From a virus: a DNA stretch of 64,000 nt. The stretch spans positions 22,785-86,784 of IMG/VR virus record IMGVR_UViG_3300031753_000002; one strand, given 5' to 3'. Positions 13,204 to 19,398 of the stretch are shown in pieces. The notes beneath the pieces were generated by a model. It saw only the letters and a program-made list of their open reading frames with translations, had not been told where the DNA came from and did not search any database. The stretch's first letter is position 1. Every line of letters starts with the position of its first letter. Both the position numbers and the translations under genes were made by a program.

Positions 13204-13550
13204 TGGCCAAGGATGCAAAAGGACACGGCTCCGAAAGCCGCGGCATCGCCTCGATTACCGGCGCATCGACAACGATGCTCGACGGTCAGCTTCACGGCTC
13301 CGTCAGTTGGAAGGATCACGGCGGCCGAACCGGCACGACCTCCGGACTCATGGACAACGCGCACATGCAAGCGCTTATGGCGCGAGCCGGTCGCGAAGGC
13401 ATCACCGATCGGAACGCAGCCGGCGCGCTTGCGCAAGGTCACCCCAAATCAGCGCCCGTGGCAGTGCATCCGGCTATCAAAGCGGATAACGATGCGGCAA
13501 TTTCCAGATTGAGGCCTGCCTACGGAGCCGGCGTCGGATATCGAAAGTAA
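13203..13550 (+). CDS. KDAKGHGS-tag protein B, 115 aa
   Basis: Starts MAKDAKGHGSESR, almost the same residues as protein A but with many synonymous codon changes, so the peptide is conserved rather than recently copied. The middle is Gly, Ser and His-rich. AGALAQGHPKSAPVAVH near residue 80 repeats a motif also found in the 14630 protein. No fold is recognised and the protein is probably largely disordered. Confidence 0.65.
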   Translation: MAKDAKGHGSESRGIASITGASTTMLDGQLHGSVSWKDHGGRTGTTSGLMDNAHMQALMARAGREGITDRNAAGALAQGHPKSAPVAVHPAIKADNDAAISRLRPAYGAGVGYRK

Positions 13551-13590
13551 ACTGGCATCACGGCCATACCGAGGCATCTAGGAGTGTGAA

Positions 13591-13881
13591 ATGGCCAAGG
13601 ACAGGTTCGGACATGGAAGCGACGGACGCGGCGGAAGCCGCGGGAGCTTTGGGCAGGGCAATGCACGGTACGGCGGCTATCAGGGGCCGGGCACGCAACG
13701 GCTCATGGATTTGCTTCACGGCACGCACGCCGAGCGCTACGGCGCGGGCCTTAGCCGGGCCTCGGGTGATTCCGATTTCTCTCGCAAGGGCGGGAATCTC
13801 TATCTAGGGCCTACCCCGCCCCCGGCGCATGTCAGCACGCGAGAGCAATTCGCCTCGGCATTGAAGGGAATACGGTCATGA
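13591..13881 (+). CDS. KDAKGHGS-tag protein C (divergent), 96 aa
   Basis: Starts MAKDRFGHGSDGRGG, a variant of the tag, followed by a Gly, Ser and Arg-rich stretch and a helical C-terminus ending HVSTREQFASALKGIRS. AGGAG lies ahead. It overlaps the next gene by ATGA. The Gly-rich body suggests a flexible virion or nucleic-acid-associated protein; this is inference. Confidence 0.65.
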   Translation: MAKDRFGHGSDGRGGSRGSFGQGNARYGGYQGPGTQRLMDLLHGTHAERYGAGLSRASGDSDFSRKGGNLYLGPTPPPAHVSTREQFASALKGIRS

Positions 13882-14030
13882 AAGACGCAAAGGGTCACGG
13901 CAGCGCTTCAGCGGCCGGGTCCGGTACCACCGAATTCCATGGATGCCATCCGCGCGCATGTCGGCGCTGGCGGAGTTGTCAGTGTCTTGACGCAAACCCG
14001 ATCGACCGTGATGGAGAAGAAACATTTTGA
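13878..14030 (+). CDS. KDAKGHGS-tag protein D, N-terminal frame (possibly frameshifted)
   Basis: ATGA overlap and MKDAKGHGSASAAGSGTTEF are followed by a Cys/Arg-rich tail that looks out of frame. The +1 frame from 13939 gives a normal protein. The two may be one gene broken by a single-base change close to 13937. Confidence 0.45.
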   Translation: MKDAKGHGSASAAGSGTTEFHGCHPRACRRWRSCQCLDANPIDRDGEETF

Positions 14031-14154
14031 CAAGTGGGACAAGGCAGGCACGCCGCTCTTGAAGCCCGAGGGCGAGGGCTATCGAATGCACACTGAAGGG
14101 GAGCGTGGCGTCTATTTGCTGCCCGATCAGTTGCGTTACGGAGTTCGGCAATGA
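13939..14154 (+). CDS. Hypothetical protein, probable body of protein D, 71 aa
   Basis: MDAIRAHVGAGGVVSVLTQT continues RSTVMEKKHFDKWDKAGTPL and KPEGEGYRMHTEGERGVYLL, a well-formed small protein. ATG 13939 has no ribosome binding site, which supports the idea that translation should come from 13878 in a shifted frame. It overlaps the next gene by ATGA. Confidence 0.5.
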   Translation: MDAIRAHVGAGGVVSVLTQTRSTVMEKKHFDKWDKAGTPLLKPEGEGYRMHTEGERGVYLLPDQLRYGVRQ

Positions 14155-14591
14155 AGGACGCGAAAGGACATGGTAGCGATGCACACGGGGCCGGGGTTGC
14201 GCAAGTCGGGCAACCGATTCCGGTAGCTGCGAAGGTGGCGGGCGTTATCCAACGTAACCCGAACGGTTTCTCTGTGACGCCAAGCGGGCAAGTGCCAACC
14301 AACGGCTTCATGGTTTCTGTGCCGGGCCGGACGCGCTTCTTGAACCCAGGCGAGGTCACGCCTCAACACGTGGCGGAGTTCGCCAATCAGCACGCCGACC
14401 TCTTTCGGGACAACCCGAATATGCACGTCGGCATGTGGCACGATCCGGCGACCGAAAGGGTCCATCTTGACCCATCCGAGAATTTCAAGAGTCGATCATC
14501 GGCCGAAACCGCCGGAAAGTCGCGTAACCAGATTGCGATTTGGGACGTGCAGAACCGGCGGTCGATTCCGACCGGAGGTACAGGCGGCTAG
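14151..14591 (+). CDS. KDAKGHGS-tag protein E with PTxGFMVSxPGRT domain, 146 aa
   Basis: After the tag MKDAKGHGSDAHGAG comes a domain at about residues 40-146: GFSVTPSGQVPTNGFMVSVP, EFANQHADLFRDNPNMHVGM, then SRNQIAIWDVQ and IPTGGTGG. Similar domains occur in large phage and actinobacterial polyvalent proteins, where the repeated G-x-W-xD-xxTGxxxxD element is seen. Biochemistry is unknown. This is the best-structured member of the cluster and the one to model first. Confidence 0.7.
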   Translation: MKDAKGHGSDAHGAGVAQVGQPIPVAAKVAGVIQRNPNGFSVTPSGQVPTNGFMVSVPGRTRFLNPGEVTPQHVAEFANQHADLFRDNPNMHVGMWHDPATERVHLDPSENFKSRSSAETAGKSRNQIAIWDVQNRRSIPTGGTGG

Positions 14592-14629
14592 CAGAAAGTC
14601 TTGCGCACGTGAAAGTTAGGAAGGTTCCG

Positions 14630-14791
14630 ATGAATGGATGCTATCAAGACGGCGGAGAGCCGACCACAAAGTCGGCCGCCGCGGCGCTCGCTCAGGGTCA
14701 TCCGAAGGCGACGCCCGTGCCTGTCAAGTGGGGCATGAAGGATCAACAGGACCCGAGTATAGTCAAGCCCAAGGGGAAACGTGAGGGCTAG
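14630..14791 (+). CDS. Small protein with AQGHPK and VKWGMKDQ motifs, 53 aa
   Basis: The sequence includes AAAALAQGHPKATPVPVKWG followed by MKDQQDPSIVKPKGKREG. AQGHPK recurs in protein B and VKWGMKDQ in the 15937 protein. It lacks the KDAKGHGS tag. It looks disordered, so these words may be binding peptides. Confidence 0.6.
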   Translation: MNGCYQDGGEPTTKSAAAALAQGHPKATPVPVKWGMKDQQDPSIVKPKGKREG

Positions 14792-14792
14792 C

Positions 14793-15041
14793 ATGTTATC
14801 TTTTGTCGGATATGGTCTCACGACTGCCGACATTCTGTATCATCGGCCGGATCATCTGTGGCTTCTCCAAAGGTACCTCTGGCAAGCATTCGATCAAGCC
14901 CCGAGTTTCCCTCGCTTGCATCGATTCCTGGATTTCTGGCAGAGCAATCTCGACGGTCCGCTGCATTCGGTCACGATCACGCATGCGACGTTGGTTATGC
15001 CAGCGGAGTTGCGATATGCGAGTAATCATTTTCTGATGTGA
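14793..15041 (+). CDS. usg: Usg-like family protein
   Basis: The 82-residue product (MLSFVGYGLTTADILYHRPD, HLWLLQRYLWQAFDQAPSFP, then RLHRFLDFWQSNLDGPLHSV) matches the Usg family (PF06233), a conserved alphaproteobacterial protein of unknown function first noted upstream of biosynthetic genes. Family length is about 85-95 residues, so this copy is near full length. I choose ATG 14793 with GTGAGGG ahead; a GTG four codons earlier is possible. It was probably taken from an alphaproteobacterial host. Confidence 0.8.
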   Translation: MLSFVGYGLTTADILYHRPDHLWLLQRYLWQAFDQAPSFPRLHRFLDFWQSNLDGPLHSVTITHATLVMPAELRYASNHFLM

Positions 15042-15048
15042 GGGGCAC

Positions 15049-15273
15049 ATGCCTGTCGTCAGTCGAGCCCAAGCTGGCTTTGTCGCCATGAGTAAGACCG
15101 CTCAGGGCCGCGCCAAGTTGCGCGCTCATGGCAAGCGGCCAATGCCGGTCAAGGTCGCGACCGAGTTTCAGACGGCAAGCCGAGGCTTGTCGGTCAAGAG
15201 CTTGCCTATGCGCAAGAAGCGGCCGGCGCACGAAGCCGGCATACACACTGCAACGCGGAGGTCCCGCCTATGA
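15049..15273 (+). CDS. Small basic protein, 74 aa
   Basis: MPVVSRAQAGFVAMSKTAQG begins like a group of short phage proteins (VVSRAQxxFM...) found near packaging genes. The protein is Lys/Arg-rich (KLRAHGKRPMPVKVATEFQ, RKKRPAHEAG). It may contact DNA. Function unknown. Confidence 0.6.
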   Translation: MPVVSRAQAGFVAMSKTAQGRAKLRAHGKRPMPVKVATEFQTASRGLSVKSLPMRKKRPAHEAGIHTATRRSRL

Positions 15274-15491
15274 CGACAAAGATCAAGATCGAGAATGATG
15301 GTACCAGCAACGGCGACGTTGTGGTGCGTGCTTTCAATTCGTGCGAGGGTACGATCGCATTCGAGTTGCTCCCGGGCGAAGCTCGGGAGTTGTGGATCAC
15401 AGACAATACCGGACTGTTCGTGACGGAGACGTGGCCGACCAAGAAGCCGAATCCCGATAGTCCGGCGCCAGCCGAGCCCGGCGAGGATTGA
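15270..15491 (+). CDS. Hypothetical beta-sandwich-like protein, 73 aa
   Basis: ATGA overlap. MTTKIKIENDGTSNGDVVVR, then CEGTIAFELLPGEARELWIT, is an alternating strand pattern like a small immunoglobulin-like or decoration domain, followed by a Pro-rich acidic tail (KKPNPDSPAPAEPGED). Function unknown. Confidence 0.65.
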   Translation: MTTKIKIENDGTSNGDVVVRAFNSCEGTIAFELLPGEARELWITDNTGLFVTETWPTKKPNPDSPAPAEPGED

Positions 15492-15500
15492 TCCGACCGC

Positions 15501-15515
15501 TAAAAGCCCGGTTGC
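15501..15515 (+). repeat. 15-bp motif copy 2 (left of EndoVII gene)
   Basis: TAAAAGCCCGGTTGC, ten bases after a stop codon and 14 bases before the EndoVII start. Confidence 0.7.
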
Positions 15516-15528
15516 ATATAGAGCCGCG

Positions 15529-15858
15529 ATGGTGAATCAGCGTAAAGTTCGTGCTCGCTCTGTTCGATATCGGGCTGCACATCCGCAACGCGTGCGCGAT
15601 TCGGATAGATCACGCCGCGCTCGAAAAATGGGCTATGAACCGCCACCTTCTGAAAAGGATTGTTCGGCACGACCACGTGATGGTCGATGCGATTGTTGTT
15701 TACGGCCGACAATACGATTTCATTTAGATCACGACCATGTAACCGGCGCGTTTCGCGGCTGGGTTTGTGGTCCGTGCAATCAATCAGCTTTTCCTGATGA
15801 TCCGGTGCGATTGCGAGAACGCGCCGATTTTCTGGATCGTAAATTACCTTGGCAGTGA
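15529..15858 (+). CDS. Recombination endonuclease VII family homing-type nuclease
   Basis: The 109-residue protein has an Arg-rich N-terminus and the EndoVII core: CDCCLRP, HLDHDHVTGAFRGWVC and GPCN. The paired CxxC motifs bind zinc and HLDHDH holds the catalytic His and Asp of the His-Me finger. Free-standing EndoVII-type genes in phages behave as homing nucleases. Here the usual 'CNxGLGxxGDDP' is CNQSAFPDDP, a divergence just after the last Cys. The gene is flanked by two copies of the 15-bp motif. Confidence 0.8.
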   Translation: MVNQRKVRARSVRYRAAHPQRVRDSDRSRRARKMGYEPPPSEKDCSARPRDGRCDCCLRPTIRFHLDHDHVTGAFRGWVCGPCNQSAFPDDPVRLRERADFLDRKLPWQ

Positions 15859-15862
15859 CGGC

Positions 15863-15877
15863 TAAAAACCCGGTTGC
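15863..15877 (+). repeat. 15-bp motif copy 3 (right of EndoVII gene)
   Basis: TAAAAACCCGGTTGC, four bases after the EndoVII stop, in the same direction as the left copy 362 bases away. Confidence 0.7.
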
Positions 15878-15936
15878 GCATAGCTTGGCTCCCAGCTAAG
15901 TTATCGCGACGGTTTTTCTTTATTTTGGAGGTCACC

Positions 15937-16446
15937 ATGGCTGTATCTGGCAGTGGCACGGCAGTCCGTGCAAATAACCCCGACCCGCCGATGGTGGATC
16001 AGACCAAGTATGACGCACGTTCCGGTGCTCCGAAGCGTCCGCAGACCACGTACCCGGTCAAGTGGGGCATGAAGGATCAGACAACCATGTCCGGCCTCGG
16101 CGTAGGTATTGGCGGGCCAGCCGGCGCGCCGGATGCAAGCTCGCCGAATCCGCTCGACCCGGAGCCCCGCGTCAAGAATTTGCGACGCCAGCCGGTCAAA
16201 CTCGAAGCCAAGTGGGGAATGCGCGGAGCGTCGCAGACGGACGGCATGAGTGATAGTCATGTCACCGGCAAGACTCTCGAAACCACGATGCCAGATGGCA
16301 GCAAGCTCGGTGCGGAGGCGATGGCAGGCAAGGTTCTCGGTGAGGCAATTCTCTCGGGATCGAGCAAGCTCCCGGCTTCGCAGAGCGCGAAGACCGACAG
16401 TGGTACCGCCCCGAAGCCTTGGCCGGCGCAAGATCGCGGCGGGTAA
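15937..16446 (+). CDS. Hypothetical disordered protein with KWGM motifs, 169 aa
   Basis: ATG 15937 follows TTTTGGAGG. The protein is rich in Pro, Ser, Thr and Gly. It carries TTYPVKWGMKDQ (about residue 40) and VKLEAKWGMRG (about 90), an internal duplication of the motif in the 14630 protein. The C-terminal part has a helix (GAEAMAGKVLGEAILSG). No domain is recognised. The repeats look like short binding motifs on a flexible chain. Confidence 0.65.
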   Translation: MAVSGSGTAVRANNPDPPMVDQTKYDARSGAPKRPQTTYPVKWGMKDQTTMSGLGVGIGGPAGAPDASSPNPLDPEPRVKNLRRQPVKLEAKWGMRGASQTDGMSDSHVTGKTLETTMPDGSKLGAEAMAGKVLGEAILSGSSKLPASQSAKTDSGTAPKPWPAQDRGG

Positions 16447-16449
16447 CGT

Positions 16450-16752
16450 ATGCGCGCCGTCCGCAGTACGCGGCCGGGCTACGCGGACCCGAGCAATCCT
16501 TGGGCGATCGCCAAGCAGCCGGCATCTCAAGGCGCTGAGGCGGTCAGTGTCATCGGGCACGGGCATGTTGCGCCTGAATTCGCCGCGGCCGTCATGCATA
16601 ACGATTTGTCGGATGACGAACGCAATTTGATGCAGGGCTACAAACCTACGCCGTTGCCTTGGTCTCAAGTGCCGACCGAAGGGTCAGATACAAATGAGAC
16701 CGAGGGAGACGGGAGTGTAAGAGACCCTACAGGACAGGGATTCGGGACATGA
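16450..16752 (+). CDS. Hypothetical protein, 100 aa
   Basis: MRAVRSTRPGYADPSNPWAI continues into GHGHVAPEFAAAVMHNDLSD and an acidic, Thr-rich tail. It starts three bases after the previous stop and overlaps the DUF3309 gene by ATGA. No family is recognised. Confidence 0.6.
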   Translation: MRAVRSTRPGYADPSNPWAIAKQPASQGAEAVSVIGHGHVAPEFAAAVMHNDLSDDERNLMQGYKPTPLPWSQVPTEGSDTNETEGDGSVRDPTGQGFGT

Positions 16753-16892
16753 GCCTCATTATTTTGATTATCGTGCTTTTGCTGCTTTTCGGCGGCGCCG
16801 GGCATTATTATGGCGGCCCGGCTTGGGGCGGGGGCGGCATCGGGCTTGTGCTCCTGATTTTGCTTATCCTGTTTTTGTTCGGTCGAATCTAG
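16749..16892 (+). CDS. DUF3309 small membrane protein
   Basis: The 47-residue product (MSLIILIIVLLLLFGGAGHY, then GPAWGGGGIGLVLLILLILF and LFGRI) has two hydrophobic helices around a Gly-rich turn and ends in LFGRI. This is the DUF3309 (PF11752) pattern common in alpha- and betaproteobacteria. It probably sits in the inner membrane. Function unknown. It points to a proteobacterial host. Confidence 0.75.
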   Translation: MSLIILIIVLLLLFGGAGHYYGGPAWGGGGIGLVLLILLILFLFGRI

Positions 16893-16901
16893 GAGGACGC
16901 C

Positions 16902-17054
16902 ATGGCGCCTATCGCAGCCGTCAAGTTCATTGGTTCGTGGGGATGCATCGTCGGCGCCGTCGTGCTCATGGTGCTCGGGCATGAGACGTTCGGGCTGCCC
17001 GGCGTGCTTGCGCTTCTCTCGATAGCATTTTCTCAAGCCCCGGTGACGTGGTGA
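16902..17054 (+). CDS. Small membrane protein, 50 aa
   Basis: A strong AGGAGG precedes ATG 16902. Two hydrophobic segments (AAVKFIGSWGCIVGAVVLMV and LPGVLALLSIAFSQA) surround GHETFG. It follows the DUF3309 gene directly, so the two may act together at the membrane. Its TGA overlaps the next GTG start. Confidence 0.6.
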   Translation: MAPIAAVKFIGSWGCIVGAVVLMVLGHETFGLPGVLALLSIAFSQAPVTW

Positions 17055-17248
17055 AAGACGCAAAGGGACATGGCAGCGATCCGCGTAATGCCGGCGGATC
17101 GAAAGCGTCGCATGAGCGCGCGGCACCTTCGGTTCGTCCAGCGATTCAGATGATGGCTAAGCACGGGGACCTCTTTGACCCAGCGACGATATCTGAGGCA
17201 CCCACTACGCACCTAGCCGCGCACATCGCGCACTTTATGGGACTGTGA
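17051..17248 (+). CDS. KDAKGHGS-tag protein F, 65 aa, GTG start
   Basis: GTG 17051 gives MKDAKGHGSDPRNAGGSKAS, exactly the tag seen at 13878 and 14151, which fixes the start over the GTG one codon earlier. The body (PAIQMMAKHGDLFDPATISE, then HLAAHIAHFMGL) is helical. It lies 2.5 kb from the other tagged genes but in the same run. Confidence 0.65.
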   Translation: MKDAKGHGSDPRNAGGSKASHERAAPSVRPAIQMMAKHGDLFDPATISEAPTTHLAAHIAHFMGL

Positions 17249-17254
17249 ACGGCT

Positions 17255-17719
17255 ATGATCCGCGGAAAACGACAATATGGAGCACGGCAGCAATATGGCA
17301 TTCCCTTTGGAGGATTGAATTCTACGCGCCCGGCACAGAGCCCCGAAAGTGATTTGCAAAATTTAGGCGGCACGGCGCCGGGGGGATTAGTTGGGTTTCC
17401 TGGTGGAAATTCACAATGGAACACACCAAACGCCGCAGTGCATGCCGATGCAAATTTGCCGCCCGGCGCAACAGTCAATCCGTTGCACAAGGCGTTGGCG
17501 TATAGCCATGCGACGGCTGCGGATGGCGCACCGGATGTGGCGCGCAACGTACCAATTCACCCCGGCCTTCGGCCGGGCCTGTTCCGCACGGCGAGCGATG
17601 CCAATCCGCGCGCCCCGGACGGGCAGATAACAACGCAGGGGCCGATCGCTCCGAATGGTAGGTACCGCGGCGACTCGCCTGAGATACCGAAGCAGCCGAA
17701 AGGCACGTACGTCCGATGA
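17255..17719 (+). CDS. Hypothetical Gly/Pro-rich protein, 154 aa
   Basis: The protein starts MIRGKRQYGARQQYGIPFGG and is rich in Gly, Pro, Asn and Ala throughout. It resembles disordered phage structural proteins. No motif from the other cluster members is obvious except the general composition. The last residues overlap the following frame. Confidence 0.55.
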   Translation: MIRGKRQYGARQQYGIPFGGLNSTRPAQSPESDLQNLGGTAPGGLVGFPGGNSQWNTPNAAVHADANLPPGATVNPLHKALAYSHATAADGAPDVARNVPIHPGLRPGLFRTASDANPRAPDGQITTQGPIAPNGRYRGDSPEIPKQPKGTYVR

Positions 17720-17772
17720 TAATGCTCTATGTGGCATATGTCGCGACGATACAGGCAATGTGGGAGATTGTG

Positions 17773-18108
17773 ATGGCACAAGAAATCGTTGGTTCTCGGA
17801 TGCCGACGTTGGCGTCCGATGCGCTTCACCCGTCCGATCGCGGCTATGGACAGAACGGCTTTGCCGGGCCGTCGAGTGATGAACCGGGACAGAACAGCAA
17901 GAGCGGTTTCCTGCCCGGTGTCGATCTAGCCGCGGCTGTGGCCGATAATGGGCTGCGATCGGCTCCGCAAGAGCTTTCGCGTTCGGGAATGGAGCGTCCG
18001 CGGGGTGAGAAGGGCGGCCACATTCAAGGGCCGCAGACGCGCCACGTCAGCGATGCCGGTTATCCGCCGTCGTTTGGGATGACCTCGCGGTCGCCTCGCG
18101 ACCGATAA
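17773..18108 (+). CDS. Hypothetical disordered protein, 111 aa
   Basis: I choose ATG 17773, with GGGAG ahead; the upstream extension to 17716 is hydrophobic and unlike the rest. The product (MAQEIVGSRMPTLASDALHP...) is Gly, Ser and Pro-rich with FAGPSSDEPGQNSKSGFLPG. The stop lies within an 18-bp palindrome. Confidence 0.6.
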   Translation: MAQEIVGSRMPTLASDALHPSDRGYGQNGFAGPSSDEPGQNSKSGFLPGVDLAAAVADNGLRSAPQELSRSGMERPRGEKGGHIQGPQTRHVSDAGYPPSFGMTSRSPRDR

Positions 18109-18121
18109 GACGCGTCTTATC
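18104..18121. terminator. 18-bp perfect palindrome at gene end
   Basis: GATAAGACGCGTCTTATC overlaps the stop of the preceding gene and is followed by TTTG. As RNA it forms a 7-bp stem with a CGCG loop. A second pair, TGATAA/TTATCA, follows at about 18134. It may be a weak terminator or an operator. Confidence 0.4.
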
Positions 18122-18154
18122 TTTGCCGCTAACCCTGATAAGGGAAACGTTATC

Positions 18155-18286
18155 ATGCGAAAAGCTCCGCCCCGCCCGGCAACCCCTCAACCTCAAACCC
18201 AAGCGGGTCAAGCTGCGGGCGCGGGCAAGCTAAACCTCGCGAACGCGAGCGCGGCCGGGACAACGGCCGGCTACGCGCTATCGTGA
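18155..18286 (+). CDS. Mini-protein with LANASAA motif, 43 aa
   Basis: AAGGGAA precedes ATG 18155. The sequence MRKAPPRPATPQPQTQAGQA ends GKLNLANASAAGTTAGYALS. The second half matches MTLANASAASTTAG in the next protein, so the two share a short motif and probably an origin. Likely disordered. Confidence 0.55.
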   Translation: MRKAPPRPATPQPQTQAGQAAGAGKLNLANASAAGTTAGYALS

Positions 18287-18304
18287 GAGGATGAGAGGCG
18301 TTAG

Positions 18305-18607
18305 ATGAGCAAAAATAAATCGGCATTGCAAACGGCTTCATCTCCGACTCGTATGACTTTAGCTAACGCCTCAGCGGCGTCAACTACCGCTGGGGCACCG
18401 ACTCCATTAAGTATGGGACCACAAGGCGGCCCCGCACTTAGTGTCGGACCGCAGACAAGCCCGAGCCCAAAAGGTTCGAATCAACCACTGCCCGCTTCAG
18501 CGCCACGGCCGCCCGTCGCGCCGCATGGCGGCACCAAGTCTCTCGGGACGCACCAATCCGCCTCGCCGAACAAGAAGGGCAATCCGGTACACGGTATGTC
18601 AAAATAA
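18305..18607 (+). CDS. Hypothetical protein with LANASAA motif, 100 aa
   Basis: MSKNKSALQTASSPTRMTLA continues NASAASTTAGAPTPLSMGPQ and a Pro, Ser and Gly-rich chain ending GNPVHGMSK. The sequence is low in complexity and probably disordered. It is the last small gene before the terminase. Confidence 0.6.
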   Translation: MSKNKSALQTASSPTRMTLANASAASTTAGAPTPLSMGPQGGPALSVGPQTSPSPKGSNQPLPASAPRPPVAPHGGTKSLGTHQSASPNKKGNPVHGMSK

Positions 18608-18663
18608 GGCGCGCATGGGCGCGCACGTCGGCATGGGCCGGCGCAGAAGATTAGGAGGCTGAC

Positions 18664-19398
18664 ATGGGTCAGAACCGGCAAGCCAAATATAGACCCGGCT
18701 TTGATAAAAGTTCGCATGGGCACGTTCGATCTTCGCAGGCTATCATCGGAGTTGACGCCCGCGGTCGGCCAGTAATTCAGAAGCGTCCCGGCGCCCCCAC
18801 CAAGTACACCCCCGAACTATGTCAACGTATTCTAACCGCTATTGAGCGATGGGCAAACGTGACGCATGCGTGCGCCATGAACGGCATCATATATCCGACG
18901 TTTCGGCATTGGCTCCTAAAAAGTAGGAACGGTCGGGTCGGCGACGGATTCGATGTAGAGTTCGATGGCCGCGTTGATAGGCTCCACGTTCATTATGACG
19001 ATTGCCTGGACGCGTCAGTGCAGCGAATCGAAGAAAATCTCATGGATCGTGCAATCGGCTGGAAAGAGGTCCTGACGGATAAGGGCCGTGTGCAATACCA
19101 GTTCGATGAAGACTTGCTTAGTCTCGGGTTCACGGGATACGAGGCGTATCTCCGCGATGAAAACGGCAAACCTATTCCCGAGACTGTGGACAAGCAGGAC
19201 CCCGAGGTCATGCTCATGGTTTTGAAACATTTCCGTCCTGAGCGCTGGACGACGAAGATCGATATGGATGTGACGCACAAGGGCGGCGTCCTTGTAGTCG
19301 GTGTGAAGGCAACATCCGAAGAACTGACTGACCTCGCCAAGAAGGCGCGTGACAACCCGGTTGAGATCGAGTTTCGTGAAGACGGGGAGGACGTGTGA
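18664..19398 (+). CDS. terS: Terminase small subunit
   Basis: A 244-residue protein directly upstream of the large terminase, overlapping it by ATGA. Residues 49-90 (TPELCQRILTAIERWANVTH, then CAMNGIIYPTFRHWLLKSRN) form a helix-turn-helix of the terminase small-subunit type that binds the packaging site. The middle forms helices for oligomerisation. The C-terminus (EELTDLAKKARDNPVEIEFR) would contact the large subunit. Roles follow from the family. Confidence 0.8.
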   Translation: MGQNRQAKYRPGFDKSSHGHVRSSQAIIGVDARGRPVIQKRPGAPTKYTPELCQRILTAIERWANVTHACAMNGIIYPTFRHWLLKSRNGRVGDGFDVEFDGRVDRLHVHYDDCLDASVQRIEENLMDRAIGWKEVLTDKGRVQYQFDEDLLSLGFTGYEAYLRDENGKPIPETVDKQDPEVMLMVLKHFRPERWTTKIDMDVTHKGGVLVVGVKATSEELTDLAKKARDNPVEIEFREDGEDV

